A DNA stretch of 64,000 bases, taken from assembly GCF_023705585.1 (NCBI RefSeq), contig NZ_BOQE01000001.1, positions 1 through 64,000 on the forward strand, given 5' to 3'. Position numbers and translations under genes: made by a program. This DNA is from Collibacillus ludicampi. GTDB taxonomy: Bacteria; Bacillota; Bacilli; Tumebacillales; BOQE01. Of the stretch, positions 53,015 through 60,906 are shown piece by piece (the first letter of the stretch is position 1; each line of letters begins with the position of its first letter). The notes beneath the pieces are model-generated. The model was given only the letters and a program-made list of their open reading frames with translations. It made no database searches and was not told the DNA's origin.

Positions 53015-53279
53015 CAAATTCACCACTCTCCCAAAATTCAGGTACTAGGTAACAACTCTCAAACCCACATACGTCCACATCATGCCGGCAACTGCGATAA
53101 CCCATTTGCCATGCTCGTAACTTTGCGTGCATCTGTGCTTCCTCTAGTGCCGGACTCAATTTGTTCGAAAGACCTTGCAGCGTGAACGTGTCAATGGTTT
53201 CGTTTGAATCAATCAACGCGACATCAGCGTTCCATTGCCCATCAACCCAAAACATCCGGTATTTAATAACCGTTTGCAT
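52986..53279 (-). CDS. Hypothetical phage protein, 97 aa
   Basis: Start MQTVIKYRMFWVDGQWNADV after AAGGGGTG. Contains GYRSCRHDVDVCGFESCYLV with several Cys. Overlaps the following gene. No family recognised. Confidence 0.5.
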   Translation of the reverse strand: MQTVIKYRMFWVDGQWNADVALIDSNETIDTFTLQGLSNKLSPALEEAQMHAKLRAWQMGYRSCRHDVDVCGFESCYLVPEFWESGEFDDQTNCYAE

Positions 53280-53337
53280 CACCCCTTTCAAGCGCAAATG
53301 AAATACGACCCACCACGCACATAAGTAGGTCGTAAAA

Positions 53338-53607
53338 TCACGCGAGATATTTAACACCGACGATATCTAGCTCGGGATAACCGTATATCAAAGATTCGAT
53401 CATAACGTGGCCGTTCTCCACAAAATCTTTGGCCTCAAATAGTCCTTCGTTTAGTGCTTTGTGCATGGCATCTTTGAACAAGGTACGACGATACGTTTTA
53501 GCAATCGTCCGAAGCACCTCACCCGATCCTAGCTCGACCAAACGAATCAAACTAAACCAATTGCCTCTTTCGTCGGTGTGCATTGAAACACTCACGCAAA
53601 TACGCAT
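53338..53607 (-). CDS. Hypothetical phage protein, 89 aa
   Basis: The product MRICVSVSMHTDERGNWFSL ... is alpha/beta with IESLIYGYPELDIVGVKYLA at the end. It lies between two small phage genes on the same strand; no ribosome site stands out. Confidence 0.45.
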   Translation of the reverse strand: MRICVSVSMHTDERGNWFSLIRLVELGSGEVLRTIAKTYRRTLFKDAMHKALNEGLFEAKDFVENGHVMIESLIYGYPELDIVGVKYLA

Positions 53608-53657
53608 CTATACACCCCCCAGCGTGCGCATATATGCCCAAAATTGCCGAAAATCCA

Positions 53658-53685
53658 ACGTAGCTACGTTGATTTTTGACCCTAA
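53658..53685. terminator. Bidirectional terminator
   Basis: AACGTAGCTACGTT is a perfect palindrome flanked by AAAATC and GATTTTT. Confidence 0.7.
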
Positions 53686-53708
53686 CTTTTCACGGACGAC
53701 TTATAACA

Positions 53709-53981
53709 CTACGCCCGTTTTTTGCGCCGTTTCGCAGCTAATTCACGCGCCGCATTTCGTTGCTTCTCACTCGGCCCTTTCGATGCAAATAGTCGCACTT
53801 GGCTTGCGGTTAGGTACGCATCCACCGCACGAACCGTTCCTCTGCCATCTTTATCGACTTTCTTCACGTCGCCAATCTCCACGATCTTCGCGATATGCTC
53901 CTTCACCGATGACCAAACGTGCCAGCGGTTTTCTAATTCGTCGTATCGCAATATCGTTTCGCGTTCCTCAATCGGGTACAT
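53709..53981 (-). CDS. Hypothetical phage protein, 90 aa
   Basis: Start MYPIEERETILRYDELENRW follows GGAGGTGG. The ending KGPSEKQRNAARELAAKRRK is very basic. Length and charge suggest a nucleic-acid-associated protein. No family recognised. Confidence 0.5.
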   Translation of the reverse strand: MYPIEERETILRYDELENRWHVWSSVKEHIAKIVEIGDVKKVDKDGRGTVRAVDAYLTASQVRLFASKGPSEKQRNAARELAAKRRKKRA

Positions 53982-54132
53982 CAAACCACCTCCAAATAAA
54001 TAAGCCGCCACCGTTTAGATGACGACTTGATTGCGTGAATATGAAACATTGTATATTTCCATGTATTTACAAAAAGTTTCCCCTGTTTTCTATATAATAT
54101 ATAGAAATGAGGGGAAAGTTTTTGGGAGTATT

Positions 54133-56016
54133 TTACAACAACTGAAACTTGTGATACTTTGTGCTATCGTTCACGATACGTATTCCATGCGAACAAAACA
54201 CTTCATTGATGATATTTGAGTGTTCTTTCCAGTGCTTACTGATGAAGCGTGAAAATGGCTTGCCGCACAACTTATTTGCTGTGTGTGAACCGTAACCCCG
54301 TTTCACCAACTCAGCATGCACTTTAACAGCCCACTCCGCAGCGATATCTTTGATTCGTTCGTCTGCCTGTAAATCAACAAATCGCACATTGTCGTCACCT
54401 AATCCAAACACCAAACGCACTTTATCCATCCATTCCGTTCGATTAGTGTATATGAGAATGACCACTTTTCCAGTTTCGTTGAGTTTGCGCAACGATGTTC
54501 GATGTATGATTTGCACCAATTCAGCCAGTACCATTTGCTCGAAAACACGTTGAACTCGTTCATCCTCAAACCAACGATCATATACTTTTTTGCGCCCGAT
54601 GCCTTGACAATTAATTATATTTATGTTAATATTAGGTGAGTAGATTGATATTGCTTTAAGTAGGTATGCACTTGGTTGGCGAATCGGCATACTCAACAAC
54701 GCCATAATGTCGTATTCAGCCAAATCGTTTAACCCGACAACGTTTAATAAGTGTAGAGCCATATTCTCGTCATCATCGTAGTTGCTTACGGACTTAAAAA
54801 ACTTTTCGTATTGTTCATCTGTAATGACACCGTTGTTTCTATATTTTTTGATGTCCGACTTATTCGGTAATGCAATAAGTCGGCTATTTTTTTGTTCAAC
54901 GTTGCTTCGAATTTTTCCGATATCGGCAGCAATCGTATCATGTACATTTTTATCTTTCTTTTGGCGTGATCGTGCGCCTGTATTGATGTTTTTAAACTTA
55001 ATGGATAACCGACTGTTGTAATCGTGATAGTTAGCCACTTCCTTCAATTCAAAACCACCACGATCATACAGCAACGATGTGATGTGTGCCGTACCGTCGA
55101 GAATCAAGATGTTCCCGAATTTGCGGTAATCGATCCACTCCGCACACAGCAACTTGTTTTGAAATATTGCTCCCACACCATCCTCGTTAAGCAACCGTTT
55201 GAACCACTTGAACCGTTTCAAACTTTCCGGTGACACGCCTTTCACACTTTCTAAGTTGTCCATTACCTTCTGTAATCTTTTCTCATCTTCTGTACCCTGA
55301 ATCCGACGAATGAGTCTATAGTTTGTTCCTGACGTATTCTGCGACAATTCTTCGGATACAAGTGATGAAATCAAAGCACGTACCACACTCGAATCCATAT
55401 TTTCGTTGTCGATGTTCTTCACCATTTCGTCAAACCAATCCACGCAGTTATTTTCCTTACCCACATCGAAAATTGCCTCATTCGTGAACTGCGGCATTTC
55501 ATCGATGATGATTAACCTTTTGATACATTGCTTGTCTCCGTAGTCATCAACCAGACAGTAATGTTCGAATACCTTAAACGAATCCGGATCAAGCACCGCG
55601 ATGTTAGCGAATCGTTGTTGGGTCATACATACGATGCGGTACATGCGTAAATCAGCAACGACATCACTCACATTGTCACTTTCTACGCATTGGATTGCGT
55701 TGGTGAAATTGTGTTGCGTAGCGTAATCATTGACTTGCTTATATAGCGCATCCATTGTTCTGGTGTTGTTGAAAACAAGCAATAATGCTACATCGTGTTT
55801 TTCAGATAGGATCATATTACAGAGCGCCGTCAATGCTGAGGTTTTACCGTGGCCAGGCGCAGAATTACATACCCAAGCTAAATCGTTATGCGTGGTGCTT
55901 TGATTGACAAAATTAGCGATGACATTGAACGTTTCGGTGAATGCTCGTTCGTGCAACGTTTTGACGTGATTGGGTGATAGGTACTGTTCGACTTGTTTGA
56001 TATGGGTAATGTGCAT
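54133..56016 (-). CDS. Superfamily 2-like DNA helicase/ATPase
   Basis: The 627-residue protein has Walker A VCNSAPGHGKTSALTALCNM (about residues 50-68), a DEAD-type Walker B LIIIDEMPQF (about 167-176) and later motifs (ILILDGTAHITSLL, IINCQGIGRKKVYDRW, VQIIHRTSLRKLNETGKVVI). The lack of a close family match suggests a divergent phage replication helicase. GGAGG precedes the ATG at 56016. It is the largest replication gene in view. Confidence 0.75.
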   Translation of the reverse strand: MHITHIKQVEQYLSPNHVKTLHERAFTETFNVIANFVNQSTTHNDLAWVCNSAPGHGKTSALTALCNMILSEKHDVALLLVFNNTRTMDALYKQVNDYATQHNFTNAIQCVESDNVSDVVADLRMYRIVCMTQQRFANIAVLDPDSFKVFEHYCLVDDYGDKQCIKRLIIIDEMPQFTNEAIFDVGKENNCVDWFDEMVKNIDNENMDSSVVRALISSLVSEELSQNTSGTNYRLIRRIQGTEDEKRLQKVMDNLESVKGVSPESLKRFKWFKRLLNEDGVGAIFQNKLLCAEWIDYRKFGNILILDGTAHITSLLYDRGGFELKEVANYHDYNSRLSIKFKNINTGARSRQKKDKNVHDTIAADIGKIRSNVEQKNSRLIALPNKSDIKKYRNNGVITDEQYEKFFKSVSNYDDDENMALHLLNVVGLNDLAEYDIMALLSMPIRQPSAYLLKAISIYSPNININIINCQGIGRKKVYDRWFEDERVQRVFEQMVLAELVQIIHRTSLRKLNETGKVVILIYTNRTEWMDKVRLVFGLGDDNVRFVDLQADERIKDIAAEWAVKVHAELVKRGYGSHTANKLCGKPFSRFISKHWKEHSNIINEVFCSHGIRIVNDSTKYHKFQLL

Positions 56017-56049
56017 GATCAGTCAACCTCCGTAACGTCCATCATTAGT

Positions 56050-56262
56050 TTAGCGCTTTTCACGACTTTTGCGCCGTTGTTTGATGACTTCATTCATCGC
56101 ATCAACAAATTCCGGTGTGTTTTTGAAAATGAACACGTTCAGACGTTCATCTTTTTTGTTCGGCTCGGTGCGTAACAACGCGAATCCACGTGTCATCAAT
56201 TCACCAGCAATATACATGTTCAACACCGGAAAGATATCGTGCTCCTCGTTGAATTGGATCAT
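56050..56262 (-). CDS. Small phage protein (DUF5659-like)
   Basis: Start MIQFNEEHDIFPVLNMYIAG after GGGAGGAAT. The pattern G-x-A-L-L-R ... LNVFIFKNTPEFVDAMNEVI resembles DUF5659 phage proteins. 70 residues. Confidence 0.5.
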   Translation of the reverse strand: MIQFNEEHDIFPVLNMYIAGELMTRGFALLRTEPNKKDERLNVFIFKNTPEFVDAMNEVIKQRRKSREKR

Positions 56263-56320
56263 TCGAGATTCCTCCCTTTCAAAAACGATAAGATAAATAG
56301 AAAAGGCTGACCGCGAACGA

Positions 56321-56647
56321 TCAGCCCCGTTTAAACAACAAAAGCCGCCCATCTTTGCAAATGAACGGCTGATAATATTCCTTCACTACTTTTTCAATTT
56401 CCTTGACTAGTGCATCATCATGATCACCACGAGCCATGATTTGCTTAAAATCGATCAAATACAGTTTCGGTTCCATACCATCATCCTCCAACTCGAATGG
56501 TGTGCAATAGTGTTCACGTATAAGCATTGCGATATCATCGAGATATTTCCCATCCACGACACAAACGCCGAGTTCATCAAATCTGTGCTGTGTTTGACGG
56601 GAAGTAACTAGGTTCGCTTTTTCCGGATTGATAAGTTTAACACGCAT
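56321..56647 (-). CDS. Tandem-paralogue phage protein (copy 3)
   Basis: MRVKLINPEKANLVTSRQTQ ... IAMLIREHYCTPFELEDDG, KLYLIDFKQI and YYQPFICKDGRLLLFKRG. It aligns with the two neighbours at 56668 and 57048 in an I-x2-L-x6-TPF, x-L-x-D-F/L and end -x-LLLF/Y-K pattern. AGAGGTGATATAG precedes the ATG. Function unknown. Confidence 0.6.
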   Translation of the reverse strand: MRVKLINPEKANLVTSRQTQHRFDELGVCVVDGKYLDDIAMLIREHYCTPFELEDDGMEPKLYLIDFKQIMARGDHDDALVKEIEKVVKEYYQPFICKDGRLLLFKRG

Positions 56648-56667
56648 CTATATCACCTCTACTTGTT

Positions 56668-57042
56668 TCAGTTTTTGTACAAGACTGCACGTTGCTTCTT
56701 AACCAGCAGGAATTTATATGTCCCATCAAACAACGGCTTTAACAACATTTCTAGTTGATAGTCGGGTTTTTCGCCGCCGTTCATATCCAGAATTACAAAT
56801 TGAGCCGGCGAATCGTCATGCACCACTTCAATCGGAACACAGTCGCATTGCTGCACGAACTTCAGGATATGATTAGGATCGGATGACTCAACATATCCAT
56901 CCATATCAAATGTGTAGCTCGTACTTGTTCCATCTGAGTTGGTGAAACCTACGCTCGCACCCTTGAATTGCTGTTTGTTTGCAATATTCGTAACAGCAAC
57001 ATCGAGATATGCGGAGTCTTGAATCTGCAGCTTAACACGTAT
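56668..57042 (-). CDS. Tandem-paralogue phage protein (copy 2) with apparent ATA start
   Basis: The longest ATG-started frame is only 78 codons (56904). The same frame is open upstream and encodes RVKLQIQDSAYLDVAVTNIA ... from an ATA codon (57040-57042) placed at the position where copy 3 has ATG (both read GATATAGAT(G/A)CGTGTTAA), with GGAGGTTT upstream. If ATA is used, the product is 124 aa and of normal paralogue length. Confidence 0.5.
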   Translation of the reverse strand: MRVKLQIQDSAYLDVAVTNIANKQQFKGASVGFTNSDGTSTSYTFDMDGYVESSDPNHILKFVQQCDCVPIEVVHDDSPAQFVILDMNGGEKPDYQLEMLLKPLFDGTYKFLLVKKQRAVLYKN

Positions 57043-57047
57043 CTATA

Positions 57048-57386
57048 TCAAACCTCCTTGTAATACAGCGCCACGTTTTGACGTACGCCGATGAGCTTCC
57101 ATTGCGCCAATTCACGAAGCAATGCTTCGGCGTCTTCATCCTTTGAATATGCCAGTGATTTCAAATTGACTAGCCGGTATTGCGTACCGCTCGTATCGTA
57201 TGGATCGATATGCGTTACGATAAATCCTTGATCCAGCAGCGCTTGAATGTGTTCAAGTTCTTCGACCTGAACTGTATTATCGTTGATGCAATAGAACTTA
57301 ATTTGTTTGCCGTTGTAATAAAGGGTATAGTACCTGTTTTCATCCATTGGAAGCTTGGTGTATGGTCGATGCATATATACTTTCAT
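57048..57386 (-). CDS. Tandem-paralogue phage protein (copy 1)
   Basis: The 112-residue protein (MKVYMHRPYTKLPMDENRYY ... LEHIQALLDQGFIVTHIDPY, YRLVNLKSL and the end NVALYYKEV) is the first of three tandem relatives. GGAGGGAATGAACA precedes the ATG. Confidence 0.6.
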   Translation of the reverse strand: MKVYMHRPYTKLPMDENRYYTLYYNGKQIKFYCINDNTVQVEELEHIQALLDQGFIVTHIDPYDTSGTQYRLVNLKSLAYSKDEDAEALLRELAQWKLIGVRQNVALYYKEV

Positions 57387-57404
57387 TGTTCATTCCCTCC
57401 GTCT

Positions 57405-57731
57405 CTAAATCTTCCATGGTTTATCAAGCGCCGCCGCTTTGTTGGAGTGAAATTCGGATTTTACGAACGTCATTTTTGTGATGTATTCGTTGACCGGCTC
57501 TTCTTTTGCCAAGGTATATCCCTGGAACGAGCGCGTCATCAACTGCTGGTCACGTTGCCAGTTCGACACGTTCTCAACGATCTTGTCAGCCATGTGTTCG
57601 TTTGTGGTGCTAGACTTTGAGTGAGTTGTCTTTTTCAGCTCCTCGATTTCGCGTGTTAGCTTCCGATACTCGTCTGCAGTTTCAATGAGCTTTTTGAGCA
57701 ATTGTTTTTGTGCAAATTCCTTATCAGTCAT
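57405..57731 (-). CDS. Hypothetical phage protein, 108 aa
   Basis: Start MTDKEFAQKQLLKKLIETAD after AAAGGAGAGATGATT; the ATG two codons earlier is also possible. Helical N-terminal half with coiled-coil character (RKLTREIEELKKTTH). No family recognised. Confidence 0.5.
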   Translation of the reverse strand: MTDKEFAQKQLLKKLIETADEYRKLTREIEELKKTTHSKSSTTNEHMADKIVENVSNWQRDQQLMTRSFQGYTLAKEEPVNEYITKMTFVKSEFHSNKAAALDKPWKI

Positions 57732-57744
57732 AATCATCTCTCCT

Positions 57745-57969
57745 TTAATTCGAAATAGTTGAATAATCATGTTGCCAATCCATAGCAGCGTCGATAAAGT
57801 CAATGTAAAACTTCAAAAATCGACGGCGTGCTTCTTCACTCATACGACGTTCCCCTGTTTCGATCATCGCAACGTAACTGTGACTGTATCCAACCGCTTT
57901 CGCAAATTCACGAACGCTTATTCCAAGCATCTGTCTGAGAAAGCGAAAGGTTTCTGGCTGGATTTGCAT
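57745..57969 (-). CDS. XRE-family regulator
   Basis: The 74-residue protein is a single HTH_3 domain (FRFLRQMLGISVREFAKAVG, YSHSYVAMIETGERRMSEEA). Start ATG 57969 is preceded by AAAGGGGGTG. It follows a hairpin region and leads the 57731 gene. It may regulate the small-gene operon. Confidence 0.75.
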   Translation of the reverse strand: MQIQPETFRFLRQMLGISVREFAKAVGYSHSYVAMIETGERRMSEEARRRFLKFYIDFIDAAMDWQHDYSTISN

Positions 57970-58213
57970 TTGAATCACCCCCTTTCAAGATGTAGACAGT
58001 GTTAACAAACCTCCGAAAAAATAAGAGCCCGCGTTGACGAGACGCGACCCTATTTTCCGTATATAGACAAGCTACATACGACAAAGAGAAAGGTATGGAG
58101 TGGTAGCGCATGGATGACCTGCGCCTATATATTAGTCCACTTATTCGCGCTAAAACCAACCTATATTTAATAAAATTTTTTATTATACCATAATTAACAT
58201 ATAATATAAAGTA
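57970..58213. other. Intergenic region with a GC-rich hairpin
   Basis: GTCGCGT/ACGCGGG-C with TTATTTTTT on the minus strand (58020-58055) looks like a terminator for the gene to the right. The XRE ribosome site follows. An ORF track through it is unsupported. Confidence 0.4.
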
Positions 58214-58987
58214 TCAATTTAATATTTTGGACATTTTTCTTATCGCTGCATCAGTGTTTTTACGTACTGCCTCGTCACTCACTCCCAATTTCTTTGCAAT
58301 ATCAACAAACGTGTAATCGTGCAGATAGTGCAATTCCAGACACAGACGTTGCTTTACGGTTAGTTGTTGAAGTGCGTTCCGAATATCGATCAGGATATCC
58401 AGAGCAACATGATCACCGCGCCAGATAGCTCTGTAATTGAGTTCGTCATAGTGTTCGAGTACGATGACGATTGATTCACATGAATATTTCTCTATCGAGC
58501 GAGGATCAATTGATGAATAGTTGAATTTAAACAATCCCATTCGTTGCGCATACGCAGGAACTAATTTTTCATCGTCTTCATCGTCATAGTTCATTTCATC
58601 GTCATCAGGTGATTCTAGAGGGCTACTTATGTATCGTGGGTTGTAAGGATATATTGTTTCATACATACGCTCTTCTTGACGTATAGTTTGGTACGCGTTC
58701 TTTTGACCGAGCTTTCTAGGATTTCTACTACCAGCGTAGTTGTAATCAAGCACCTCATATAGTACATCGAGCCAATATCGTGGCGGCCATACCTTAACCT
58801 TGTAATCGATAAACGCTTGATCCCATGCGTCGATTAATGTCTCAATCATACGCTTACGTTCGCGGAGTGGCACAGGATTATTCTGTTTTTTGCGTTCCAC
58901 GACCATTTTTCGCATTGTTGTAACGTAACGCCTGAATTGTACTCTTGCTTGCTCATAACCTTTTGAAAATACGTATTCCTGAGCCAC
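58214..58987 (-). CDS. Sigma-70 region 4-like phage regulator
   Basis: The 257-residue protein ends in a sigma-70 region 4 HTH: ALQQLTVKQRLCLELHYLHD and YTFVDIAKKLGVSDEAVRKN. The N-terminal part is charged and helical and lacks recognisable region 2. It could be an ArpU/late-regulator or an alternative sigma-like factor. Start GTG 58987 behind AAGGAAGGTG. Confidence 0.65.
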   Translation of the reverse strand: MAQEYVFSKGYEQARVQFRRYVTTMRKMVVERKKQNNPVPLRERKRMIETLIDAWDQAFIDYKVKVWPPRYWLDVLYEVLDYNYAGSRNPRKLGQKNAYQTIRQEERMYETIYPYNPRYISSPLESPDDDEMNYDDEDDEKLVPAYAQRMGLFKFNYSSIDPRSIEKYSCESIVIVLEHYDELNYRAIWRGDHVALDILIDIRNALQQLTVKQRLCLELHYLHDYTFVDIAKKLGVSDEAVRKNTDAAIRKMSKILN

Positions 58988-59002
58988 AGTTTCACCTTCC
59001 TT

Positions 59003-59333
59003 TTACTTAACTTTTTGTTTTTTGTATTTTTTGATTTTTTCGTTTGCTATTTTTACAGACTCAAAGAAAGCATCAAAATCAGGGGGGGTTTTTTAAGAAG
59101 CAATTTATGGCCAACTGTTTTGCACGCCCCCTTATACCTGGTCGTACAACTTTTTCACCGCCGCAATATTCAATGAGCTGGTGATATATCTTTTGACATT
59201 CAGGATCTTTGAATGCTTTTTTTCTTCGTTCTAAGTCCTCTATAGTTTTTTGACGGCAATATTCGTAATAAGCCATTTGCTTTTCGAGTTGTTTAAACTG
59301 CTCCTCGATTTGATTAAAACGTATGTTTGACAT
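59003..59333 (-). CDS. Phage protein with a homopolymer frameshift near its end
   Basis: The frame from MSNIRFNQIEEQFKQLEKQM to ...CFLKNPP stops at 59079. Directly before the stop are six A and seven C. Dropping one C (or reading +1) lets the frame run through DFDAFFESVKIANEKIKKYK and KQKVK to a TAA at 59003-59005, exactly 15 bp before the next gene's GTG and its ribosome site. I give the restored extent. Either the run is variable, the gene is broken, or the assembly has a one-base error. Confidence 0.5.
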
Positions 59334-59502
59334 TAACGTTACCGCCTTTCCCTTCGAATTTTTTCGTATCATGTCCCTGTCTTTATACTATATCAATAAT
59401 ATCATTTAGTCAATAATATATTTTGATATAATTGATAGGTGTTTATTATCGTGATATAGTTTGGTACAATAGATATAAAACCTAAACGGGAGTGTATAAT
59501 AC
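59334..59502. promoter_or_regulatory. Divergent control region with AT-rich inverted repeats
   Basis: TATATCAATAATAT ... ATATATTTTGATATA (59388-59432) and a TACAAT (about 59463) before the RsfA-like gene suggest overlapping promoter and operator for the divergent pair. Confidence 0.4.
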
Positions 59503-60114
59503 ATGGCAGGTAATCCAGGCGGCCCTCGTGTAGATTGGACGGAAGAAGAGTTTGACCGTTTGGCCGAAGTGGTGCTTGAAACGGTCGCTTCTGGCGGTAC
59601 AGTAACGGAGGCGTGTGAAAAGTTCTCTGAGGAGAGTAAGGGATTGAGATCGGTGGCCAGTTGCCGACTAAAGTGGAACACGATTCTCAGTGAGAAATAC
59701 GCAGCACAATACGAAATCGCAAAAGCACAAGGCGCTCAAGCACGAGCGAATCGTACATTAGAAGAATGCAGACGTATTAAAGTCAATCGCAGCTTGCCTA
59801 TCGTAACGAGACAACAAAAAGATGATCCTGATGAACCGATCCGAATGACTCAGCGGGAATTGATTCGCTTCTTGCGCAACGTTGAGATCGTCGATTCGAA
59901 TGCAGAACGGCTACAGAAACAATTGGACGAGGTTACACGGGAACGTGATGAATTAAAACAGCAATTGGAAAAGTTGCAGCGTGAATATGAAGAAGTTAAG
60001 GCCGAACGTGACAAGTTCTTGGAGGTATTCAATATTGCGCGGAAAAATGCGGCGGGAATCAATGACGATGAGCGAAAACTGTTGAGAATCAACAAGCACG
60101 GAGTAGTTGAATGA
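59503..60114 (+). CDS. RsfA-like (Myb/SANT) regulator
   Basis: The 203-residue protein has an N-terminal SANT/Myb-like domain: RVDWTEEEFDRLAEVVLETV, ASGGTVTEACEKFSEES and VASCRLKWNTILSEKYAAQY. This matches RsfA/YlbO, a prespore regulator of sigma-F genes, in order and spacing. The C-terminal ~85 residues are a long coiled coil (about 120-180). It is encoded inside the spo0A-splitting element, so it may link element behaviour to sporulation (inference). Confidence 0.75.
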   Translation: MAGNPGGPRVDWTEEEFDRLAEVVLETVASGGTVTEACEKFSEESKGLRSVASCRLKWNTILSEKYAAQYEIAKAQGAQARANRTLEECRRIKVNRSLPIVTRQQKDDPDEPIRMTQRELIRFLRNVEIVDSNAERLQKQLDEVTRERDELKQQLEKLQREYEEVKAERDKFLEVFNIARKNAAGINDDERKLLRINKHGVVE

Positions 60115-60119
60115 GCACA

Positions 60120-60155
60120 AAAAAGCCGACTTCATGAGTCGGTTGTTTTCTTTTC
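60120..60155 (+). terminator. Terminator after the RsfA-like gene
   Basis: CCGACT/AGTCGG stem followed by TTGTTTTCTTTT. Confidence 0.75.
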
Positions 60156-60319
60156 CTCATCTCCATCGTTACGCTTATCGCTCTTCAATTTGCGTGCATA
60201 ATCCAATGTTCGAATAACCATTTATTTTCCATACATAGTTCATCGAATTGATTTATCACTTCCAGATGTTTCTATTATCTTAAAATCATGTGATTTTCTT
60301 CCCCGTATAGCCACATCTT
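60156..60319. other. Short interval with overlapping mini-ORFs
   Basis: On the minus strand several frames of 20-30 codons follow each other (for example MAIRGRKSHDFKIIETSGSD and INQFDELCMENKWLFEHWIM). Each is too short to accept. Confidence 0.25.
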
Positions 60320-60475
60320 TCAACTCCTAATGAATTTATCTCTAGTTTCATATTTTTCATATAATTCTATCATTATTTTTAATACGTATTCCAACGCACG
60401 TCGTTTTTTGTTTTCATCTCGCGGTTTATCGCTTTTCCCAATCGTAATAATAAATTCGTCATTTTCTGCAACCAT
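60320..60475 (-). CDS. Small phage protein, 51 aa
   Basis: GGGAGGGATGACGG precedes MVAENDEFIITIGKSDKPRD .... The rest (ENKKRRALEYVLKIMIELYE) is helical and charged. No family recognised. Confidence 0.5.
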   Translation of the reverse strand: MVAENDEFIITIGKSDKPRDENKKRRALEYVLKIMIELYEKYETRDKFIRS

Positions 60476-60630
60476 CCGTCATCCCTCCCGTTTCATCGAG
60501 TCTTTCAAAAATATATAATAATAAAAATAGTATATACTATATGTTGGTGGGTCGAAAATTGGTAAGCGCAAAATAAGTTTGATGGTATTATTTTCCATAA
60601 AAGATTTCTGAACTATATTTTAGAACGCAG

Positions 60631-60735
60631 ATGGCTTTGTACGGGCCTGTGAGCGCGAAAATCAATTTTTTTCTAAAGTTTGCTCTTTCACATCGGTATG
60701 ATCGGCATAAGCGGGACGATATGGATAAGCTATAG
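60631..60735 (+). pseudogene. RusA-like Holliday junction resolvase relic
   Basis: The frame gives ALYGPVSAKINFFLKFALSH then RYDRHKRDDMDKL and a stop. GPV ... and the K-x-D-D-x-D-K-L block recall RusA resolvases (K-P-D-x-D-N-L-x-K). Both ends of the domain are missing, so this is a remnant. Confidence 0.4.
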
Positions 60736-60861
60736 GGACGATGATGGACAGTCCACGTCAAAATGAAACGAACACACCTGTTACCTTCTTTTCGATGAAT
60801 CGATTGGTAAAATTTTATTGATATTTCCATCATTTCACCGTACAATATAACCAGAAATTAC

Positions 60862-60886
60862 GTCCGATAATTAAAAGGTATCGGAC
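60862..60886. promoter_or_regulatory. Inverted repeat before the tyrosine recombinase
   Basis: GTCCGATA and TATCGGAC (8-bp arms, 9-base spacer) lie 20 bp before the start, so they could be an operator. A GTACAATA -10-like string lies at about 60840-60847. Confidence 0.5.
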
Positions 60887-60906
60887 ATAATGATGGGGTG
60901 ATCGGG

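Noticed and set aside
59079-59095. Programmed -1 frameshift at A-AAA-AAC
   Set aside because: The heptamer is present, but the useful downstream frame is +1, so a -1 shift would not reach it.
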